Below are positions 6,243 to 6,453 of a stretch of DNA of 6,453 nucleotides, one piece after another. Each line of letters starts with the position of its first letter. Within the stretch, counting starts at the first letter, position 1. The notes under the pieces are model-generated. The model saw nothing but the letters and a program-made list of their open reading frames with translations. It was not told the DNA's origin and ran no database searches. The stretch lies in assembly GCA_026786335.1 (NCBI GenBank), contig JAJAYG010000178.1, positions 1 through 6,453 of the forward strand. Reading direction: 5' to 3'. The DNA comes from Chitinophagales bacterium. Its GTDB lineage: Bacteria > Bacteroidota > Bacteroidia > Chitinophagales > UBA10324. A program made the position numbers and the translations under genes.

Positions 6243-6452
6243 GATGATAAAGTGGTGAAATTTGATGAAGCTGTAAAAGCATTTTCGGATTTTCGTGATT
6301 CAAAACAGAAATTGTCAAAAGAGTTTACACCTGCTGAACGCTTGATAGAAATGTGCGGTAATGGTAAATTATTGGTTGCTTCGCCTGTGAACGTAACTTA
6401 TACAAATCTTGGAAAAACAATCAATACGATTTACGAAGAATACAATCCTTTT
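6243..6452 (+). CDS. Unidentified partial protein, both ends missing
   Basis: Seventy codons are open to the window end. The codons are strongly coding-like, with G-rich first positions and many Lys, Glu and Asp. The residues begin DDKVVKFDEAVKAFSDFRDS, include FTPAERLIEMCGNGKLLVAS, and end TIYEEYNPF. The first third is predicted to be helical and charged; no signal peptide, membrane segment or recognised motif is seen. No ATG lies near the beginning; GTG at 6252 or 6255 could start it, but the upstream bases are the antisense of the PPC domain and show no promoter. The complementary minus frame here is Ser/Phe-rich, which is typical of a shadow and supports the plus reading. I do not recognise the family. 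It could be an intact gene with a GTG start, or the interior of a gene whose 5' part was lost at a junction near 6240. Confidence 0.45.
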
Positions 6453-6453
6453 A

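Overview
The window looks like a chromosomal fragment of a Bacteroidota bacterium, probably of the Chitinophagaceae/Sphingobacteriales kind. The evidence is an outer-membrane barrel protein with a carboxypeptidase-regulatory-like domain, a type IX secretion (T9SS) C-terminal sorting domain, starts preceded by A/T-rich stretches without Shine-Dalgarno motifs, and a good Bacteroidota-type promoter (TTG-N19-TAnnTTTG) before fabH. The family-level placement is inference.

Layout, left to right: (1) the 3' part of a DUF4287-DUF5655 protein, cut by the window start (3-461). (2) A promoter, then fabH (KAS III, 583-1575). (3) A 192-bp gap holding ten perfect-period heptamers (TGAGTNN) whose first unit contains the fabH stop codon, with a degenerate inverted array just before efp; together they can fold into a long imperfect hairpin. 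(4) efp (1768-2334) with a modest terminator. (5) A 214-bp gap with a candidate promoter. (6) An 810-aa outer-membrane beta-barrel protein (2549-4981) ending at a strong rho-independent terminator. (7) About 530 bp without genes (5055-5581), holding two separate inverted-repeat elements (5082-5146 and about 5222-5379) and a bidirectional terminator. (8) On the minus strand, the C-terminal end of a T9SS-secreted protein (PPC domain plus sorting tail), whose coding signal stops near 6232-6241. (9) From about 6243 to the window end, an open plus-strand frame with coding character but no proper start.

fabH (fatty acid initiation) and efp (ribosome rescue at polyproline) are co-oriented neighbours, an arrangement often seen in this phylum, though the accB/accC genes that commonly follow are absent here. 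The outer-membrane protein and the T9SS protein are envelope or secreted products in separate transcription units converging on the repeat-rich gap.

No clear new multi-gene system is visible. The most interesting items are the heptamer array linking fabH and efp, the nested palindromic element at 5222-5379, and the head-to-head joining of two 5'-less coding segments near 6240, which may be a rearrangement or an assembly chimera.
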